DNA of 7,904 bases from the NCBI GenBank assembly GCA_003979345.1, contig RYVZ01000010.1:83063-90966 (forward strand), given 5' to 3'. A program made the translations under genes and the position numbers. The notes below the pieces were generated by a model that saw only the letters and a list, made by a program, of their open reading frames with translations, did no database searches and was not told where the DNA came from. This DNA is from Lachnospiraceae bacterium (GTDB lineage: Bacteria; Bacillota; Clostridia; Lachnospirales; Lachnospiraceae). Positions 5,766-7,904 of this stretch are shown here, piece by piece; the stretch's first letter is position 1, and every line of letters begins with the position of its first letter.

Positions 5766-6830
5766 ATGAAAAAAGAGAAAACAGCAGAAAACAAAAAAGG
5801 CAGCAGGAAACAAAAAAAGCAGTGGGCGCTAATCTTGTCAATGGCTTTGTGTATTGGGACGCTGTGTATGGCTGTTCCGGTATATGCGGATGCAGAAGCG
5901 GAGCGGACAAGGATCCATGCGGTGGAAGGGATGGAACCGGTTACCGTATTGACGACGCAGCGGTGCAGTATTTGGAGCGCACCAGCGACAGCAGAGGAAA
6001 ACAGAGTGAAATATGTGGACGAGGGGTATCAGATCACGGTGTATCCAGAGGTGATTCAAAGCGGGTCGGGTGACGGCAAAACGTTTTACCGAACCGTAAA
6101 GGGAGCGTATGTGCTGTGTAAGTGCGTGACGGGAGCAGAGAACGGTGTGACGGCCGGTGGAAGCGGTTATGAGCTTATATTTCCAACAATGCCAGTGCCG
6201 CCTTCGCTTGATCGGTCGGGAGTTCGAAGTGAAAGGCATGAACTTCTGTCAGGGGGAGCCTATGACATGGTGCTTACTGCTATCCATATTAATGATTATG
6301 ATGTTTTTGGTAATGTCATTAAGACGGCAGTGTATAGCCCTGATGGAACACTTTCTTGTGTGGAAGTCATGGAATATGATGCATCAGGGAATATGGTGAA
6401 GTATGCGAATTATGATCCAAATGGCTCTATAAGAGGGGTAAGGGTTAGTGAATATGATGCTTCCGGAAATAAAATAAGGGATATAAGCTATGATCCTACA
6501 AATGGAAGCGTTGAGGCTGAGTATATCTGGGCTTATGACGCATCGGGAAATATGGTAAGAGAGGTAAAATATTATGATGGGGCGGTACAAACAAATGATG
6601 GGTATGAATATGATGCGCAGGGAAATAAGATAAAATTCATAAATTATCGTGCAGATGGAACATTAAATTACTGTGTTATTTATGAATATGATGCATTAGG
6701 AAATAAAAGAAAGTGGACACGTTATGATGCAGATGGAAATATGGAGGAGATTCGAACATTTCATGCAGACGGCGGTCCGGATCAATGGGGGCTGGTGCGT
6801 CCGGATGGAAGCATTTATTGGGTTGAATAA
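5766..6830 (+). CDS. Secreted protein with an SH3-like region and six YD-type repeats
   Basis: A 354-residue exported protein of unknown function. It has a long Lys-rich n-region and hydrophobic core with probable cleavage after VPVYA (residue 41), an SH3-like segment (about 55-120), then six repeats of 25-27 residues starting at residues 176, 203, 229, 256, 281 and 307. Their consensus is close to EYDASGNxxKxxxYDxDG, resembling RHS/YD repeats, which form beta-rich surface structures. A short tail ends RPDGSIYWVE. No toxin domain, wall-sorting motif or membrane anchor is visible, so it is probably released or held on the wall by non-covalent binding. The repeat half is clearly richer in A/T than the first half and the tail, suggesting a cassette of different origin. 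ATG 5766 has a good ribosome binding site. A terminator follows at 6927. Confidence 0.85.
   Translation: MKKEKTAENKKGSRKQKKQWALILSMALCIGTLCMAVPVYADAEAERTRIHAVEGMEPVTVLTTQRCSIWSAPATAEENRVKYVDEGYQITVYPEVIQSGSGDGKTFYRTVKGAYVLCKCVTGAENGVTAGGSGYELIFPTMPVPPSLDRSGVRSERHELLSGGAYDMVLTAIHINDYDVFGNVIKTAVYSPDGTLSCVEVMEYDASGNMVKYANYDPNGSIRGVRVSEYDASGNKIRDISYDPTNGSVEAEYIWAYDASGNMVREVKYYDGAVQTNDGYEYDAQGNKIKFINYRADGTLNYCVIYEYDALGNKRKWTRYDADGNMEEIRTFHADGGPDQWGLVRPDGSIYWVE
6291..6761 (+). repeat. Six imperfect coding repeats (YD type)
   Basis: Units begin at about 6291, 6372, 6450, 6531, 6606 and 6684, with spacings of 75-81 bases, always a multiple of three. Each opens with (E/A/D)YD..GN. The central units carry GAATATGATGC-like starts that are nearly identical in DNA, which favours recombination-based change in copy number. 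Base composition here is lower in G+C than in the flanking parts of the same gene. Confidence 0.8.
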
Positions 6831-6926
6831 ATGTGCAGAATACTTAGACGGAAATGCGGCTGGCTGTTTACTGGACGCGTGTGACCACACTGTTTCCGCT
6901 CGGATAGAGGAAAAGGGAAAAACGTA

Positions 6927-6968
6927 GCAGCAAAGTGTGCCTGACATTTTGTTGCTGCATTTCTTTTT
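6927..6968 (+). terminator. Intrinsic terminator after the YD-repeat gene
   Basis: GCAGCAA (6927-6933) pairs with TTGCTGC (6952-6958), and TGT (6936-6938) pairs with ACA (6944-6946) inside, followed by a T-rich tail TTTCTTTTT (6960-6968). The 96 bases between stop and stem hold nothing recognisable. Confidence 0.75.
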
Positions 6969-7056
6969 CATTCATACGAACTGATGGGAAGATTGAACGG
7001 CTGGCTTATGAAGTGATTCCGGACGCCGATTTCTCTATAGAAATAGAATATTGTAA
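6969..7056 (+). other. Possible gene remnant between terminator and toxin promoter
   Basis: In one frame (codons starting 6974) the DNA reads IRTDGKIERLAYEVIPDADF and on to a TAG at about 7103, with no start codon or ribosome binding site. The composition looks protein-like, but I cannot assign a family. It could be the 3' scrap of a deleted gene, cut by the terminator-bearing segment on its left. It could also be chance. Confidence 0.25.
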
Positions 7057-7085
7057 TTGCCTAACACGGAAATATGTGTTATACT
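7057..7085 (+). promoter_or_regulatory. Promoter of the small toxin gene
   Basis: TTGCCT (7057-7062), exactly 17 bases, then TATACT (7080-7085) with TG in the extended -10 position (7077-7078). The start should fall near 7092, leaving a leader of about 95 bases before the toxin ATG. Confidence 0.65.
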
Positions 7086-7095
7086 CCATTCACGG

Positions 7096-7180
7096 AAAGC
7101 CATAGAGCCAAAGGCGGCTTTACCCCTCTTGTTTTTTTGCGGAGGGTTCAAGCAGCCCTCCGGACGAAAGAAAGGAGGGC
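7096..7180 (+). promoter_or_regulatory. Structured toxin mRNA leader with competing hairpins over the ribosome binding site
   Basis: A 5' hairpin AAAGCC/GGCTTT (7096-7101, 7116-7121) encloses GCC-AAA-GGC. Then CCCTCC (7156-7161) can pair either with GGAGGG at 7141-7146 (7 bp, loop of nine) or with the identical GGAGGG of the ribosome binding site at 7174-7179 (7 bp, loop of 12). A fourth segment, CCCCTC (7123-7128), could capture either purine run. The two 7-bp stems exclude one another, so the leader can be open or closed for translation. This resembles the translationally inert full-length mRNAs known in several type I toxin systems, where processing or refolding opens the site (inference). 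Confidence 0.6.
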
Positions 7181-7186
7181 GATGCA

Positions 7187-7282
7187 ATGTATGTTACATA
7201 TCAGGATTTAATCCAAATCGGTATACTCATTGTCGCCCTTGCGAATTTGATTTATCAGGTTTACAAGGGAAAAAAGAAATAG
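7187..7282 (+). CDS. 31-residue one-helix membrane peptide, type I toxin-like (holin-like family)
   Basis: The peptide starts MYVTYQDLIQIG, has a hydrophobic helix at about residues 8-25 and ends in a basic tail KGKKK. This is the layout of TxpA/BsrG/Fst-type and 'putative holin-like toxin' peptides, which insert in the cytoplasmic membrane of the producing cell. ATG 7187 lies seven bases after the strong site AAAGGAGGG (7171-7179); the ATG at 7182 gives only a nine-codon frame. The gene has its own promoter, a structured leader, and a convergent antisense promoter at 7385-7413 whose RNA would cover its 3' end. It is too small for routine gene calling. Family membership is by size, layout and recalled similarity, not by a search. 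A harmless small membrane peptide is the alternative. Confidence 0.75.
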   Translation: MYVTYQDLIQIGILIVALANLIYQVYKGKKK

Positions 7283-7327
7283 CCGCCACTACTACCAATA
7301 GTGACGGCTTACCTCATAAGAGGTTTT
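7281..7327 (+). terminator. Hairpins at the 3' end of the toxin gene
   Basis: AGCCGCCACTA (7281-7291) pairs with 7299-7309 (10 of 11 pairs) and overlaps the stop codon. Next, ACCTC (7311-7315) pairs with GAGGT (7320-7324) over ATAA and is followed by TTT, a short + strand terminator. The first hairpin serves better as the minus-strand terminator of the antisense RNA. Confidence 0.55.
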
Positions 7328-7341
7328 AGCTTAGTTGTTTG

Positions 7342-7376
7342 AGGGGGTAGAGCCGCTTCTGTGGCCTTCCCTTTTT
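7342..7376 (+). terminator. Second possible terminator of the toxin mRNA
   Basis: AGGGGG (7342-7347) can pair, partly by G-U, with CCCTTT (7369-7374), with GCC/GGC (7352-7354, 7363-7365) inside, ending in CTTTTT. It is imperfect but lies just inside the predicted start of the antisense RNA. If used, the two transcripts overlap over about 100 bases. Confidence 0.4.
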
Positions 7377-7384
7377 CTATGCTT

Positions 7385-7423
7385 AATATAGCACATTTGG
7401 CAGCAGGATTCAAGAGCCAAATG
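7385..7423 (-). promoter_or_regulatory. Antisense promoter with overlapping operator-like dyad
   Basis: On the minus strand, TTGAAT (complement of 7408-7413), exactly 17 bases, then TATATT (complement of 7385-7390) with TG in the extended -10 position. A perfect 8-bp inverted repeat, CATTTGGC (7394-7401) and GCCAAATG (7416-7423), spans the spacer and -35 with a 14-base gap, where a bound dimer would block the polymerase. Confidence 0.6.
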
Positions 7424-7532
7424 CATGTTGTTTGTATATGATAGTTACTGTCAAGGACAAACTTCGCTTTTGCATGTACTTTCAACCCTGCCTTTATCCA
7501 TTCTGCCCCGTCCACGTTCATATAGATGTTCT
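7424..7532 (-). mobile_element. Remnant of an ISLre2/UPF0236-type transposase gene
   Basis: Read on the minus strand from 7532, the frame gives ENIYMNVDGAEWIKAGLK and, further on, AKFVLDSNYHIQ. The pattern DGAxWIKxG and F-V-L-D-x-x-x-H matches the catalytic-domain signature I recall for ISLre2 (UPF0236) transposases. Only about 35 codons survive. A stop codon lies immediately upstream in the frame, exactly where the duplicated M23 leader begins (7531), so this is a dead scrap joined to that duplication. No terminal inverted repeats are visible. The family call rests on recalled motifs, not a search. Confidence 0.55.
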
Positions 7533-7904
7533 CTTACTTTGCTTTTCTGAATATCGTTGCAATCATATCTTTTCAGAATTCCTAATAAATAAAATAACAG
7601 CCTGCGGGGAGTTAGCGTTCATGAATAAGAAGAACGGGCGAAACGTCGCGGGCGGACGGAGACTATATCAAGTGGGTAGACTTCAATGTTACGGCAGACG
7701 CGATGCGCTGTGCATTGCAATACGACCTGGATACATATGAGAGTGAAATTCATATCGACTGGATCGTGCTGCTTGCCTATGCGGGTTGCCGTGGCGGAGG
7801 AAACTTTAACGCAAAATCGCTGTCCTATATCCGCGATCTTGCCGAGCGCATGGAACCGCTACGGCGGCTGGCGCATCGGCATCCGCAGTTTTGACGGAAA
7901 GCGC
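7531..7904 (+). pseudogene. Broken second copy of the M23 peptidase gene with its leader
   Basis: The leader and first six codons (7531-7638) match 4368-4476. The sequence then jumps to match 4681-4896 (7637-7852), and jumps again to match 5223-5277 (7850-7904), continuing past the window. The gaps correspond to losses of 206 and 329 bases relative to the intact gene at 4459. Neither is a multiple of three, so the frame is destroyed twice: the ATG 7621 frame ends at about 7740. The first loss removes the membrane anchor, the second the zinc motif HLGHD. Junctions carry two to three bases of microhomology (GG, ATG). Between 7651 and 7742 there are about 13 differences from the intact gene, nearly all silent. 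From 7743 to 7904 there is only one in about 160 aligned bases. Confidence 0.93.

Larger units (their letters stand above)
7268..7378 (-). ncRNA. Putative antisense antitoxin RNA, about 110 nt
   Basis: From the minus-strand promoter at 7385-7413, transcription would start near 7378 and run leftward. On that strand the hairpin formed by 7281-7291 and 7299-7309 is followed by a T-rich run (complement of 7268-7280), a good intrinsic terminator. The RNA would overlap the toxin mRNA across its stop codon and 3' untranslated region, the same geometry as RatA with TxpA or SR4 with BsrG. Ends are inferred from sequence only. Confidence 0.6.

Noticed and set aside
7309..7521. Intact 70-codon minus-strand gene
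   Set aside because: Only its first part resembles a transposase; the rest crosses the antisense promoter and terminators, so it is treated as a remnant.
7703..7894. 63-codon ORF at the right edge
   Set aside because: It is an internal piece of the broken M23 copy that goes out of frame after the second deletion.

Overview
The window looks like a chromosomal segment of a low-to-mid G+C Gram-positive anaerobe, most likely a Lachnospiraceae-type Clostridium (cluster XIVa). The reasons are strong AGGAGG-type ribosome binding sites, sigma-A promoters with extended -10 boxes, long-form hpf, an SH3/NlpC-P60 wall hydrolase, an M23 peptidase of a type I associate with Lachnospiraceae, and short intrinsic terminators. 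All complete genes lie on the + strand. No rRNA, tRNA or CRISPR was seen.

Left part (1-4080), core-like. A tandem pair of palindromic repeat units (1-148) and a strong terminator hairpin (171-209) sit directly before trxB, which encodes thioredoxin reductase (234-1148). Next is a secreted SH3-SH3-coiled-coil-NlpC/P60 cell-wall hydrolase (1311-2843). It has a near-consensus promoter followed by an exact match to the WalR (YycF) box. A 0.54-kb gap then carries a tight cluster of DnaA boxes (3151-3221) upstream of the promoter of hpf, the ribosome hibernation factor (3438-3965), which ends at a terminator.

Right part (4080-7904), accessory-like and rearranged. It holds a short ORF that appears cut by a repeat junction (4335-4430), a membrane-anchored M23 metallopeptidase (4459-5622), and a secreted protein with six YD-type repeats (5766-6830). 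The putative promoter of the last gene contains a run of nine G in its spacer. Next is a compact type I toxin-antitoxin-like module: a 31-residue one-helix peptide gene (7187-7282) facing a convergent antisense RNA promoter (7385-7413). Then come a small antisense fragment resembling an ISLre2/UPF0236 transposase (about 7424-7532) and a second, broken copy of the M23 gene with its upstream region (7531-7904, running off the end).

How it fits together. Three genes (NlpC/P60, M23, YD-repeat) are envelope or exported proteins, and trxB and hpf are housekeeping or stress genes. The two copies of the M23 leader, about 3.16 kb apart and bracketing the YD-repeat gene, the toxin module and the transposase scrap, suggest repeated duplication, deletion and gene conversion. 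The most interesting regulatory candidates are the switch-like leader of the toxin mRNA, the G9 promoter spacer, the WalR box and the extra-origin DnaA-box cluster. All promoter, operator and RNA-structure calls come from reading by eye and have not been computed or tested.
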